64,000 bases of DNA from Caulobacter endophyticus (GTDB lineage Bacteria; Pseudomonadota; Alphaproteobacteria; Caulobacterales; Caulobacteraceae): assembly GCF_029543245.1 (NCBI RefSeq), contig NZ_JARQWV010000023.1:27075-91074 (forward strand), given 5' to 3'. Made by a program: the position numbers and the translations under genes. The notes under the pieces are model-generated. The model was given only the letters and a program-made list of their open reading frames with translations. It was not told the DNA's origin and did no database searches. This document shows, in pieces, positions 34,431 through 42,825 of the stretch; within the stretch, counting starts at the first letter, position 1; each line of letters starts with the position of its first letter.

Positions 34431-35389
34431 GCGACACCGTGATCGGCCGACTGGAGCGTGTGGCGCTGCGCGAGGTGTGGCGGCACGAGGCCTATGACTT
34501 CACGCGCTGGCTGCAGGAGAACATCGACGTTCTGAACGTGGCGGTCGGTCTGGATCTCGTCAACGTCAATCGCGAGCAGGCCGCCGGAGCCTTCAGCATC
34601 GACCTCGTCGCCGAGGATCAGGGCGGTGGCAAGGTGATCATCGAGAACCAGCTGGAGAAGAGCAACCACGACCACCTGGGCAAGCTGCTGACCTACCTCG
34701 TGGCCATGGAGGCGCGGGCGGCGGTGTGGATCGTTTCTGAGCCCAGGCCCGAGCACGTTTCAGCCGTGGCCTGGCTCAATGAGTCGAGCAGCGCCGACTT
34801 CTACCTGCTGAAGGTCGAGGCCGTGCGGATCGGTGATTCGCCGCCCGCGCCGCTGCTGACCCTGATCGTCGGGCCCTCGGCCGAGACCGAAGCCGTCTCG
34901 CGCAGCAAGCGGGAGTTCTCCGAGCGGCACAACATCTTCCAGAACTGGTGGGCGCAACTCATCGCCCATCCCGAAGCGCACCTTCACAAGCACATCACGC
35001 CCAGCCGCGTGCAGTGGATGGGCACCGCCACCGGCGTGCGGGGTCTGGGTCTGAACTACACCGTTCTGCAGGACGACTGCGGGGCCGAACTCTACATCGA
35101 CCGAGGGCAGCGGGAGGAGAACAAGTCGCTCTTCGACCAGTTGCTCGCCCATCAGCAGGCCATCGAAACTACCTTCGGCGGACCACTTCGCTGGGAGCGC
35201 CTGGACGCCAAGCGCGCAAGCCGGATCAGCGTCCGCTTCCCCGGCGGCTACCGCTCGTCGCCGGAAGCCCAGGCGGGGGCCATTGAGCAGCAGATCGGCG
35301 CGATGAACCGCCTGCACGCCGCCATCTCACCCTTCCTGAAGACCCTGCGCCTGGGCGCTGTGGTTCCCGAGATCGAACCCGAGGTCTGA
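34427..35389 (+). CDS. DUF4268 protein inside the type I restriction operon
   Basis: 320-aa protein whose C-terminal half matches the DUF4268 pattern (FQNWWAQLIA, LGLNYTVLQD, LYIDRG, LRWERLDAKRASRIS). The N-terminal half has a nuclease-like signature: FSIDLVAED with D59, then VIIENQLEKSNHDHLGKLL with E73-x-Q75, the D...(E)xQ variant of the PD-(D/E)XK fold. It lies between hsdS and hsdR with overlapping stop/start codons on both sides (ATGA and TGATG), so it is translated with the complex and probably works with it. It may be an accessory nuclease or regulator; the exact role is not known to me. Confidence 0.8.
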   Translation: MSDTVIGRLERVALREVWRHEAYDFTRWLQENIDVLNVAVGLDLVNVNREQAAGAFSIDLVAEDQGGGKVIIENQLEKSNHDHLGKLLTYLVAMEARAAVWIVSEPRPEHVSAVAWLNESSSADFYLLKVEAVRIGDSPPAPLLTLIVGPSAETEAVSRSKREFSERHNIFQNWWAQLIAHPEAHLHKHITPSRVQWMGTATGVRGLGLNYTVLQDDCGAELYIDRGQREENKSLFDQLLAHQQAIETTFGGPLRWERLDAKRASRISVRFPGGYRSSPEAQAGAIEQQIGAMNRLHAAISPFLKTLRLGAVVPEIEPEV

Positions 35390-38300
35390 TGAGCCTGCAC
35401 AAGGAAATCCATTTCGAAGACGACGTCGTCGACCATCTCGGCGCGCACGGCTGGATCTACGAGCCCGGCTCGGGCTCGCAGCATGACCGCTCGCGGGCGC
35501 TGTTCGTCGAGGATCTGGTCGCCTGGGTGCAGGACAGCCAGCCAGAGGCCTGGGAAGCCCTGAGCAAGACCCACGGACCGGCCGCCGCCGAGGTGCTGGC
35601 CGACCGGGTGCGCAAGTCGCTGGACGACCGGGGCGTGCTGGACGTGCTGCGCGGTGGGCTCGACATGGTGGGGCTGCGTCGGCGGTTGGACCTGGCGCAG
35701 TTCAAGCCGGCCATGGGCATGAACCCGGAGATCACCCGCCGCTACCAGGCCAACCGCCTGCGCGTGGCGCGGCAGGTGCGCTACTCGACCGCCAACGAGA
35801 ACTGCTTCGACCTGGTGCTCTATCTGAACGGCGTGCCGGTCGCGACCGTCGAGCTGAAGACCGACTTCACCCAGAGCCTGCAGGACGCCACCGACCAATA
35901 CCGCTTCGACCGTGATCCCCGGCCCAAGGGCGGCAAGGTCGAGCCGCTGCTGAACTTCCCCGGCGGGGCGCTGGTGCATTTCGCCGTCAGCAACGCCGAA
36001 GTGGCCATGACCACCAAGCTGCAGGGGCGCGACACCTTCTTCCTGCCGTTCAACAAGGGCGACCACGGCGGCAAGGGCAACCCGATCAATCCCAACGGCC
36101 ACCGTACGGCCTATCTCTGGGAAGAGGTCTGGCAGCGCGACAGCTGGCTGGAGATCCTGGGCCGCTACATGGTGACCCGGCGCGACGCCAAGAAGCAGAT
36201 CACCGGCGTGATCTTCCCGCGCTACCACCAGCTGGACGCCACGCGGAAACTGGCCGCCCAGGTGCTGGAGGAGGGACCGGGCGGGCGCTTCCTGATCCAG
36301 CACTCGGCCGGGTCGGGCAAGACCAACTCCATCGCCTGGGCCGCGCACCTGTTGTCGGAGCTGCACGACGCCAATGACGACAAGCTGTTCTCCAGCGTGA
36401 TCGTGGTGTCGGACCGCAACGTCATCGACACCCAGTTGCAGGAGGCCCTGTTCGACTTCCAGCGCATCGCCGGCGTGGTGGCGACGATCAAGAACGAGGG
36501 CGGCTCCAAGAGCGGTCAGTTGGCCGAGGCCCTGGCGGCGGGCAAGAAGGTGATCGTCTGCACGATCCAGACCTTCCCCTTCGCCATCGAGGCCGTGCGC
36601 GAGCTGGCGGCCACCGAGGGCAAGGCCTTCGCCGTGATCGCCGACGAGGCCCACTCCAGCCAGACCGGCGAGGCCGCCGCCAAGCTCAAGCAGATGCTCT
36701 CGGCCGAGGAGGCGGCGGAACTGGCCGACGGCGGCGAGGTCAGCAACGAGGACATCCTGGCCGCCCAGATGGCCGGACGCGCCGCCAGCGACAAGGGCAT
36801 CACCTACGTCGCCTTCACCGCCACGCCCAAGGGCAAGACGATGGAGCTGTTTGGCCGACCGCCGCATCCCGACCGGCCCATCGGCGACGGCAACCTGCCC
36901 GGCCCGTTCCACGTCTATTCGATGCGCCAGGCCATCGAAGAGGGCTTCATCCTCGATGTGCTGCGCAACTACACCCCCTACAAGCTGGCGTTCCGCTTGG
37001 CCCACGAGGGACGCGACCTCGACGACAAGGAGGTCGAGCGCAGCAAGGCCCAGAAGGAAATCATGCGCTGGGTGCGCCTGCACCCGCACAACATCAGCCA
37101 GAAGGTCCAGATCGTCGTCGAGCACTACCGCGAGAACGTGCAACCCCTGCTTGGCGGCAAGGCCAAGGCCATGGTGGTGCTGGGCAGCCGCGCCGAGGCG
37201 GTGCGTTGGCAGGTGGCGATCCAGCGCTACATCAAGGACCAGGGCTACCCGCTGGGCACGCTGGCGGCCTTCTCCGGCGAGGTGACCGATAAGGACCTGG
37301 GCGAGGTCAGCGAGACCAGCCACGCGCTCAATCCCGGTCTGACCGGCCGCGACATCCGCGACGCCTTCAAGGGCGAGACTTTCCATCTGTTGCTGGTGGC
37401 GAACAAGTTCCAGACCGGCTTCGACCAGCCCCTGCTGTGCGGAATGTATGTGGACCGGCGGCTGGCGGGCATCCAGGCGGTGCAGACCCTCTCGCGCCTG
37501 AACCGCGCCCATCCGGACAAGGACACCACCTACGTCCTCGACTTCGTCAACAGCTCCGACGAGATCCTGGCGGCGTTCCGCACCTACTACGAGACGGCGG
37601 AACTGGAGAGCGCGACCAATCCGGACCTGATCTACGACCTGCGCGCCAAGCTGGACGGCAGCGGACACTACGACGACTTCGAGGTCGAGCGGGTGGTGAA
37701 GGTCGAGCTGAACCCGGTGGCCCGCCAGTCCGACCTGATCGCCGCTATCGAGCCGGTGGCTAGCCGCATCGTCCACGCCTTCAACGCCGCCAAGCAGGCC
37801 TGGACGCTCGCTGACGCCCAGGGCGACGAACGCGCCAAGGGTGACGCCAAGGACCACATGGACGCCCTGGCGCTGTTCAAGGGCGACATGGGCACGTTCG
37901 TGCGGCTCTACAGCTTCCTCAGCCAGATCCTCGACTACGGGAACACCGAGATCGAGAAGAGGGCGATCTTCTATCGCCGCCTGCTGCCGCTGCTGGAGTT
38001 CGGCCGCGAGCGGGCGGAGATCGACCTGTCGAGCGTGAAGCTGACGCACCATAGCCTGAAGGCCGAGGCCAAGCGCGATCTGCTCTACGGGGGCGACGCG
38101 CCCAAATTGCCGGGCATGACCGATACAGGCTCGGGCAGCCTGCAGGAAAAGGATAAGGCGCTGCTCGACGAGATCATCGCCAGGGTGAACGACCTCTTCG
38201 AGGGGCAGCTCTCCGACGACGACCAGCTGCACTACGTTAATGGCTTCTTGAAGAGCCACATGCTGGCCTCGCAAGAGCTGCAAGAGCAGGCGTTGGCCAA

Positions 38301-38508
38301 CACGCGGGCGCAGTTCAGCAACTCGCCCACGCTGCAAAGCCAGTTGCTCGATGCGGCCATGGACAGCGACGATGCGTTTACGTCGATGAGCCGGCAGGTG
38401 CTCGCATCGGAACGCATCCGCGAGGAGCTACTGAAGATCCTGCTGGGACCGGGCGACCTCTACGGGGCATTGCGGCGCGCCGCTGGAGCAAATGAGGCGG
38501 AACGTTAG
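35389..38508 (+). CDS. hsdR: Type I restriction endonuclease subunit HsdR
   Basis: 1039-aa motor and nuclease subunit. The N-terminal nuclease has D141 (CFDLVLYL) and E155-L-K157 (TVELKTDF), the PD-(D/E)XK pair. The SF2 translocase has Walker A SAGSGKT at residues 306-312 and DEAH at 419-422 (IADEAHSSQTG), then FTATPKGKT (motif III) and LNRAHPDK, the motif VI equivalent. The C-terminal helical part contacts HsdM. It appears complete with no frameshift, so the system should be restriction-competent. The ATG shares a base with the preceding stop. Confidence 0.95.
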   Translation: MSLHKEIHFEDDVVDHLGAHGWIYEPGSGSQHDRSRALFVEDLVAWVQDSQPEAWEALSKTHGPAAAEVLADRVRKSLDDRGVLDVLRGGLDMVGLRRRLDLAQFKPAMGMNPEITRRYQANRLRVARQVRYSTANENCFDLVLYLNGVPVATVELKTDFTQSLQDATDQYRFDRDPRPKGGKVEPLLNFPGGALVHFAVSNAEVAMTTKLQGRDTFFLPFNKGDHGGKGNPINPNGHRTAYLWEEVWQRDSWLEILGRYMVTRRDAKKQITGVIFPRYHQLDATRKLAAQVLEEGPGGRFLIQHSAGSGKTNSIAWAAHLLSELHDANDDKLFSSVIVVSDRNVIDTQLQEALFDFQRIAGVVATIKNEGGSKSGQLAEALAAGKKVIVCTIQTFPFAIEAVRELAATEGKAFAVIADEAHSSQTGEAAAKLKQMLSAEEAAELADGGEVSNEDILAAQMAGRAASDKGITYVAFTATPKGKTMELFGRPPHPDRPIGDGNLPGPFHVYSMRQAIEEGFILDVLRNYTPYKLAFRLAHEGRDLDDKEVERSKAQKEIMRWVRLHPHNISQKVQIVVEHYRENVQPLLGGKAKAMVVLGSRAEAVRWQVAIQRYIKDQGYPLGTLAAFSGEVTDKDLGEVSETSHALNPGLTGRDIRDAFKGETFHLLLVANKFQTGFDQPLLCGMYVDRRLAGIQAVQTLSRLNRAHPDKDTTYVLDFVNSSDEILAAFRTYYETAELESATNPDLIYDLRAKLDGSGHYDDFEVERVVKVELNPVARQSDLIAAIEPVASRIVHAFNAAKQAWTLADAQGDERAKGDAKDHMDALALFKGDMGTFVRLYSFLSQILDYGNTEIEKRAIFYRRLLPLLEFGRERAEIDLSSVKLTHHSLKAEAKRDLLYGGDAPKLPGMTDTGSGSLQEKDKALLDEIIARVNDLFEGQLSDDDQLHYVNGFLKSHMLASQELQEQALANTRAQFSNSPTLQSQLLDAAMDSDDAFTSMSRQVLASERIREELLKILLGPGDLYGALRRAAGANEAER

Positions 38509-38605
38509 AAGGGGGGCTGGACGCCCCAGAACGCCACCAGCACACCCTTGGCCCCGTGAATCTCGTGCCCTAGATGGTCGCGCTCCATCGTCCAGGAGCG
38601 TCACA

Positions 38606-39292
38606 ATGCAGCGGTTCGTCGCCTACTATCGGGTCTCTACCAAGCGGCAGGGCGACAGCGGTCTCGGACTGGACGCCCAGCGTGACGCTGTCCGGGGCTT
38701 CGTCGCTGGTAGGGCGGTAGTCGCCGAGTTCGAGGAGGTCGAGAGCGGCAAGAAGGCTGATCGCCCTGCCCTGGAAGCCGCTCTACGGGCCTGTCGGCTG
38801 CACGGGGCGACCCTGGTCATCGCCAAGCTCGACCGCCTCTCCCGCAGCGTGACCTTCATCTCCAAACTCATGGATGAAGGCGTCCAGTTCGTCGCCTGCG
38901 ACTTGCCGCACGCCAATGCCCTGACGGTCGGCATCATGGCCAGCGTCGCGCAGTTCGAGCGGGAGATGATCTCGACCCGGACCCGCCAGGCGCTCGCCGC
39001 CGCCAGGGCTCGCGGTGTCGTTCTCGGCGGTCGTCGTGGCGACCACCGGATCGAGGACTACGGTGAAGCTGGTCGACAGCGCTCTGCACGCGTTCGGCGA
39101 GTTGCCGCCGACGCCACCGCCGGAGACTGCTTGATCGCGATCGAGGATGTCAGGAAAGAGGGCGCTCAGTCGCTTCGGGGTGTCGCCGCCGCGCTGAACG
39201 CCCGCAGGATACCAGCTCCGCGTGGCGGCGAGTGGTCGGCTGGTCAGGTGCGTAGAGTGATTATGCGAACGTCTGGAGGCGGGCTTGGCTGA
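38606..39292 (+). CDS. Serine recombinase (resolvase/invertase family)
   Basis: 228-aa small serine recombinase. The catalytic domain begins MQRFVAYYRVSTKRQGDSGLG with nucleophile S11; KLDRLSRSVTFISKLM and FEREMISTRTRQALAAARARG are conserved blocks. The C-terminal part has a short helix-turn-helix (LRGVAAALNARRIPAPRGG). AGGAG at 38594-38598 precedes the ATG at 38606; the frame is open from 38492. It may resolve or invert DNA within the island. It shares its last eight bases with the next gene, which starts at TTG. Confidence 0.9.
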   Translation: MQRFVAYYRVSTKRQGDSGLGLDAQRDAVRGFVAGRAVVAEFEEVESGKKADRPALEAALRACRLHGATLVIAKLDRLSRSVTFISKLMDEGVQFVACDLPHANALTVGIMASVAQFEREMISTRTRQALAAARARGVVLGGRRGDHRIEDYGEAGRQRSARVRRVAADATAGDCLIAIEDVRKEGAQSLRGVAAALNARRIPAPRGGEWSAGQVRRVIMRTSGGGLG

Positions 39293-40211
39293 CGACCTCC
39301 TCGTCAAAGCCCGGAATGCCCGGCGCGACCTCAATGGCGAACTCGCTCGCGATCAACGTGAAGCGAACGAAGTTCGGCAGAAGGCGGATGACCTAAAGCG
39401 AGCCATGAAAAAGGCGGCTGATCGGGCGCGCGCCGGAGTGGTGGTCAGGTCAAAAAAGCCGAAGCGGCTAAGGCGCTGGTCAATGCAGCAGGACGCCAAA
39501 ACCTTCCGGTCAATCAAGGCCGCGCTAGCCGACGACGACCGGGTCGTGCTCACCTCCCGGTCGGGGGATCTAGTGACAGATATGCGCTCAGACGGAAAGC
39601 GCATCAGGACGGACATCGAAGAGAGCAAGGCGACGTTCAAGGGCCAGAAGCAGACGACCTTCTACGTCCCCATCTGGGACCACTCCGGCGACTATATGAA
39701 GGCCCTGGCGTTCGGGCAGGTCGTCTATGAGGCTCAAGGCATGGCCATGTCGGTGAACCTGGGGGACGAGGTGATCAACGCGGCGATGAAGTCCTCGAAG
39801 TCCTTCGCTGCTCACATGCGGGACCGGATCACCAGCTATCTCAGGACGGCCATGACTGAGCTCGGTCAGCCGGTGCCGGATTACTTTTTCATGGTCGAGT
39901 CCGGTTACGGAGGGCAGCCGCACCTGCATGGCGCGATCGTCATCCATGATGAGCCGGAGATCCGCGCTGCCGTTCTGGAGGCTCTAAGGAAGGCTGGCGG
40001 GGACTGGAAGCCGCGCGCCAAGCAGGTTCAGGTGGATCTTCAGCCGCTCGTCACGCCCGCGAAGTGGATCGGCTACATCAGCAAGTGGTCCGCGCTCTCG
40101 AAGGGCCGACTTGGTGACGCATCGATTGTCGCCGCCAGCAACGGTCTCAGGGCGAAGGCCAAGGCCTGGTACCAGGCGGCTCGTCGATCAGGCGTGCCGA
40201 TCGCCAATTGA
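39285..40211 (+). CDS. Probable HUH endonuclease (Rep-like)
   Basis: 308-aa protein with the marks of a single-tyrosine HUH endonuclease, the enzymes that nick one strand to start rolling-circle replication or transfer. QPHLHGAIVI carries H213-L-H215, the metal-binding HUH motif, and WIGYISKW carries Y264-x-x-K267, matching motif III with the nucleophilic tyrosine. The N-terminal 80 residues are basic and helical and may bind DNA. It starts at TTG 39285, with GGAGG at 39274-39278, inside the end of the serine recombinase gene, so the two are coupled. No helicase domain is present. Assignment rests on motifs, not on an alignment. Confidence 0.65.
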   Translation: MADDLLVKARNARRDLNGELARDQREANEVRQKADDLKRAMKKAADRARAGVVVRSKKPKRLRRWSMQQDAKTFRSIKAALADDDRVVLTSRSGDLVTDMRSDGKRIRTDIEESKATFKGQKQTTFYVPIWDHSGDYMKALAFGQVVYEAQGMAMSVNLGDEVINAAMKSSKSFAAHMRDRITSYLRTAMTELGQPVPDYFFMVESGYGGQPHLHGAIVIHDEPEIRAAVLEALRKAGGDWKPRAKQVQVDLQPLVTPAKWIGYISKWSALSKGRLGDASIVAASNGLRAKAKAWYQAARRSGVPIAN

Positions 40212-40706
40212 AGCCGCTGGGCGTTCCGAGACCACGAACTCGACTGTATCGGCGGTGGCTGGCTGGTCTCTAAGGCCGTATAGGCCCCAGAGCTGCTGCC
40301 GGATCAGCCGCTGGTTCTTGATGAGCAAGCTGATCGCTGCGGCCTCGGAAAGCAGGCTGCTTAGCGGCCGGTCGTCACGGACTGCGTCGGCCATCGCCTT
40401 CATCTGCAGCCGGTGGAGAAGCTCCGTGGCCTTCAGCTGCTTCTCCCGCAGGGCGACGATCTCCTCGGCGCGGCGGGCTGCGTCGTCCTTCAGGCCCTCG
40501 ATGCAGGCTTCTTCGACGACGTGACAGCGGGAGCCGTAGATCGCTCCGCGCTTGTTCATGCCCTCGCTCATCGACTGCCGGGAGATCCCGAACTTCCTGG
40601 CAAGGCCGGCCTTGGTCATCTGGCCGGTCTCTAGCAGGGCCTTGGCCTGCGCCCACTGGGCCGGCGTGAGGCGCGTCTGTCGCGCAGGTGCTGGTTCAGA
40701 TTTCAT
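40188..40706 (-). CDS. HTH protein, terminase-small-subunit-like
   Basis: 172 aa. Residues about 13-60 form a helix-turn-helix (LTPAQWAQAKALLETGQMTK, LARKFGISRQSMSEGM) and the rest is helical with a likely coiled coil (DDAARRAEEIVALREKQLKA). This recalls DNA-binding small terminase subunits and transposon-type HTH domains. No large terminase is present, so packaging is doubtful and a regulator is as likely. ATG at 40706 is used; GTG at 40724 is the alternative. TATAAT on the minus strand at 40733-40738 may be its -10 box. Its end overlaps the HUH gene by 24 bases. Confidence 0.55.
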   Translation of the reverse strand: MKSEPAPARQTRLTPAQWAQAKALLETGQMTKAGLARKFGISRQSMSEGMNKRGAIYGSRCHVVEEACIEGLKDDAARRAEEIVALREKQLKATELLHRLQMKAMADAVRDDRPLSSLLSEAAAISLLIKNQRLIRQQLWGLYGLRDQPATADTVEFVVSERPAASIGDRHA

Positions 40707-40788
40707 CGTCTCGTTCGCGGTCACGGGAAATCATTATAACGAAAAGGCGAATTATTGCCACGCGCAGAGCGATGTTTGCCGAACTAAT

Positions 40789-40820
40789 GATCTCTCGTGT
40801 TGGTGTAAAACATAGAGATC
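40789..40820. promoter_or_regulatory. Dyad between divergent HTH genes
   Basis: GATCTCT at 40789-40795 and AGAGATC at 40814-40820 form a perfect 7-bp inverted repeat with an 18-base centre that has its own short TGTT/AACA symmetry. It lies in the AT-rich 200-bp region between two divergent HTH genes and is a plausible operator. Confidence 0.45.
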
Positions 40821-40905
40821 GTCCAAAAGGAGACTTGACGGTGTTGAAGATCTTTTCTGTGTGTCGCGGGGGCTCGCTAGCCGATCGTCGCGTCGGAGGT
40901 GGTCG

Positions 40906-41202
40906 ATGACCAACGCCTTCGCCAGCTATATCGCCTCTCAACTCGTCCTCCAGGACCGCACTGCCGACCAGCTTGCAGAAGCTGCCGGCTACAAGCGCTC
41001 GACCATCATCGGCATGTGGGTCCGGGGCGAGTTCATCCCCGACCAGTCGCTCCTGCCCAAGCTCGCTGAGGTTCTCGGCGTGGACATCGTCACGCTGGCG
41101 CTCAACTGGCTCGCGGCGGCCCTGCCCAACCAGGAGGAGGCCTTCCTGTCCGCGATCGTAACCCGGGCTCAGCAGATCGAGCTGGGCGAGGACGGCCAAT
41201 GA
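40906..41202 (+). CDS. XRE-type helix-turn-helix protein
   Basis: 98-aa cytoplasmic protein with a Cro/CI-like fold at residues about 12-55 (DRTADQLAEAAGYKRSTIIG, then FIPDQSLLPKLAEVLGVDIV). A short helical tail follows. GGAGGTGG at 40895-40902 sits close before the ATG at 40906; the frame also opens at 40861 but without a better site. It probably regulates island genes, including the small downstream gene with which its stop overlaps. Confidence 0.75.
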   Translation: MTNAFASYIASQLVLQDRTADQLAEAAGYKRSTIIGMWVRGEFIPDQSLLPKLAEVLGVDIVTLALNWLAAALPNQEEAFLSAIVTRAQQIELGEDGQ

Positions 41203-41336
41203 GCTGCTTCCGGGGTCCTATCGACTGGGTGCTGGCGGCTTGGTTCTTCGGCTGGCCGATCATCGCCCTCATCCGCTTCGAGATCCGGATGCGACAGGGG
41301 CGGTACGACTCCGAGAAGCAGGATGGTCCGTCCTGA
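41199..41336 (+). CDS. 45-aa small membrane protein
   Basis: MSCFRGPIDWVLAAWFFGWP is followed by IIALIRFEIRMRQG and a charged tail. One membrane segment (about residues 9-26) with a basic cytoplasmic tail is predicted. Its ATG overlaps the stop of the XRE gene (ATGA), strong evidence for coupled translation. No family is recognised. Confidence 0.5.
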   Translation: MSCFRGPIDWVLAAWFFGWPIIALIRFEIRMRQGRYDSEKQDGPS

Positions 41337-41431
41337 GTCCTGGGGGCCGCTCAGGGGCTCGAAGCTGGGCTGTACGCTACCCTGGTAGCTGACGACGACT
41401 TCGAGTCCTCCTGGGCGATTTTCTGGGCAGG

Positions 41432-41693
41432 TCAGAAGTCGAGGTCGTCGGGGAGCACTGAGGCCAGCGTTGCCATCAGCGCGCCAGGGTCGGCGTCGAG
41501 CGCGCGGGCAAGGGCGATGAACTCGACGACATCGAGGCGGCGTTCTCGGCCTTCGATCTTTGAGACGAACGACCGGGGCTTGCCCAGGCGATCAGCGAGT
41601 TCGCGCTGGCTGAGTCCGACCGTCTTCCGGGTCTCGATCAGAAAGCTCACCGCGGCCTCGTAGGCCTTCGACGAGACCCAAGGCCTTTGCATG
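41432..41693 (-). CDS. XRE-family transcriptional regulator
   Basis: 86-aa HTH protein: KTVGLSQRELADRLGKPRSF and VSKIEGRERRLDVVEFIALA form a clear Cro/CI-type domain, ending LPDDLDF. ATG at 41693 (MQRPWVSSK) is chosen; the frame extends to a GTG at 41743 that would lie inside a palindrome. It faces a divergent lipoprotein gene across a 17-bp perfect palindrome that is its likely operator. Small stand-alone regulators of this kind usually repress themselves. Confidence 0.8.
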
Positions 41694-41739
41694 TGCGCCG
41701 CCTGTTGCTCCAGCGGCGGTTCTGCTATGCGCGACGCAC

Positions 41740-41756
41740 GCACCCATCATGGGTGC
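41740..41756. promoter_or_regulatory. 17-bp perfect palindrome, probable operator
   Basis: GCACCCAT-C-ATGGGTGC is a perfect palindrome between the XRE regulator gene and the divergent lipoprotein gene, 24 bases before the latter's ATG. The position and symmetry fit binding of the XRE dimer to block both promoters. Confidence 0.6.
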
Positions 41757-41779
41757 AGAGTGTGAGTTTGGGGGCGTAC

Positions 41780-42310
41780 ATGCGTAACGTGAAGGGTCTG
41801 TCGGTCGGGGTGGCGCTCCTATCCCTGGCTGGATGTGGAGAGGTTCAGGACCCCTATCCGCTGGCGCTTGCCGAGGATGCTCACCGGGCATTGGCCGAGG
41901 CGTTGAAGGACCCCGATAGCGCCAAGTTCCAGGGCGTGACGTGGTCGACGACGGTCGAAGGGCCAGCCGTGTGCGGCCTGGTAAACGCCAGGAACGGGTT
42001 CGGCGCGTATGGCGGCGCTCAACGCTTCATCCGGACTTTCTCTACAGCCGACGCCGCCATCATTGAGCGCCTGAGCCACGAGAGCGGTCAGCTTCGTGAA
42101 GCCGATCTCGACACTCTGAAATCGCAACGGGTGGTCGCTGAGATCCACGAGCGCTATCCCGACCAGGGTGACGCGCCCGTCTCGACGTCGCGGCTCTACA
42201 TGGCCGGCATGGTCGGCGACAGCGACATGGATCACCTGTGGGCGCGGTGGTGCGGCTTTCCGGACCCGATCCCTTCGCCTAATGCGTTCTCCGCACCTGC
42301 GAGCGAGTGA
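41780..42310 (+). CDS. Hypothetical lipoprotein of the island
   Basis: 176 aa. The N-terminus MRNVKGLSVGVALLSLAGCG is a lipoprotein signal with an LAGC lipobox. The mature domain contains ALKDPDSAKFQGVTWSTT and VCGLVNARNGFGAYGGAQRF, a pattern seen in small periplasmic proteins of unknown role (LKDPDSAKF followed by CG.VNA.N..G.Y). The ATG at 41780 is preceded by a weak G-rich site. It is divergent from an XRE regulator. Confidence 0.65.
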   Translation: MRNVKGLSVGVALLSLAGCGEVQDPYPLALAEDAHRALAEALKDPDSAKFQGVTWSTTVEGPAVCGLVNARNGFGAYGGAQRFIRTFSTADAAIIERLSHESGQLREADLDTLKSQRVVAEIHERYPDQGDAPVSTSRLYMAGMVGDSDMDHLWARWCGFPDPIPSPNAFSAPASE

Positions 42311-42564
42311 ATTGCGGTCGTCGTCCTGACCTTCGTACTTGAGTTGGGTCCGTCCCGACTCCTGGGCGGTGCTGCGGGGTGTGAAGCGCTGCCTTGGGCT
42401 GCTGGGTAGCGCGCGACCGTTTGATGGTCTCCTGGGGCAAAAATTAAGAGCGACCCGGTGGGACAACCTGGGCGGACTCGACTCGTCGGCCGGACGGTGT
42501 CATAAAAGTTCATCTTTTGTTCCAATTGAACGGCTTGGCGCTCCTTTCGGGCGAACGAGAACTC
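42311..42564. other. Intergenic region before a run of small genes
   Basis: This is 254 bp without a credible gene. An AT-rich patch near 42500-42531 has a GTTCA (42508-42512) and TGAAC (42527-42531) dyad and is the likely promoter area for the small genes that follow. Nothing else is evident. Confidence 0.4.
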
Positions 42565-42825
42565 ATGTCCAAAATCCTGGCCCGACTGACCGTGAAGCTG
42601 ACCCGCGTAACTCATGCCTACGGCGGCCACCGGGGGCGTGAGACGCTGCATTTCACCTTCGAGGGCGGCCAGCCGCGGCGGGCCAGAGCCGCACGTAGCT
42701 TCGTGGCACCCCAGGATGTGCCGATCTTCGAGGGTGACGAGGCCTGGTTTGAAGTGGAGCAGGTCGCGTCGAGACCCTGGTCATACTGGCGGGCCGTAAG
42801 GCGGGTGGATCCGCCCAATGCCTGA
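42565..42825 (+). CDS. Hypothetical small protein
   Basis: 86 aa beginning MSKILARLTVKLTRVTHAYG. It is strand-rich and basic, with RETLHFTFEGGQPRRARAAR and DEAWFEVEQVASRPWSYWRA. No family is recognised. The ATG at 42565 fits the reading frame start; the ORF is open from 42517. Its end overlaps the next gene by eight bases, so the cluster 42565-44382 is probably one operon. Confidence 0.5.
   Translation: MSKILARLTVKLTRVTHAYGGHRGRETLHFTFEGGQPRRARAARSFVAPQDVPIFEGDEAWFEVEQVASRPWSYWRAVRRVDPPNA

Noticed and set aside
35248..38337. Antisense ORF of about 1029 codons opposite hsdR
   Set aside because: It mirrors the sense gene almost exactly and is low-complexity in composition; hsdR motifs are complete on the + strand.
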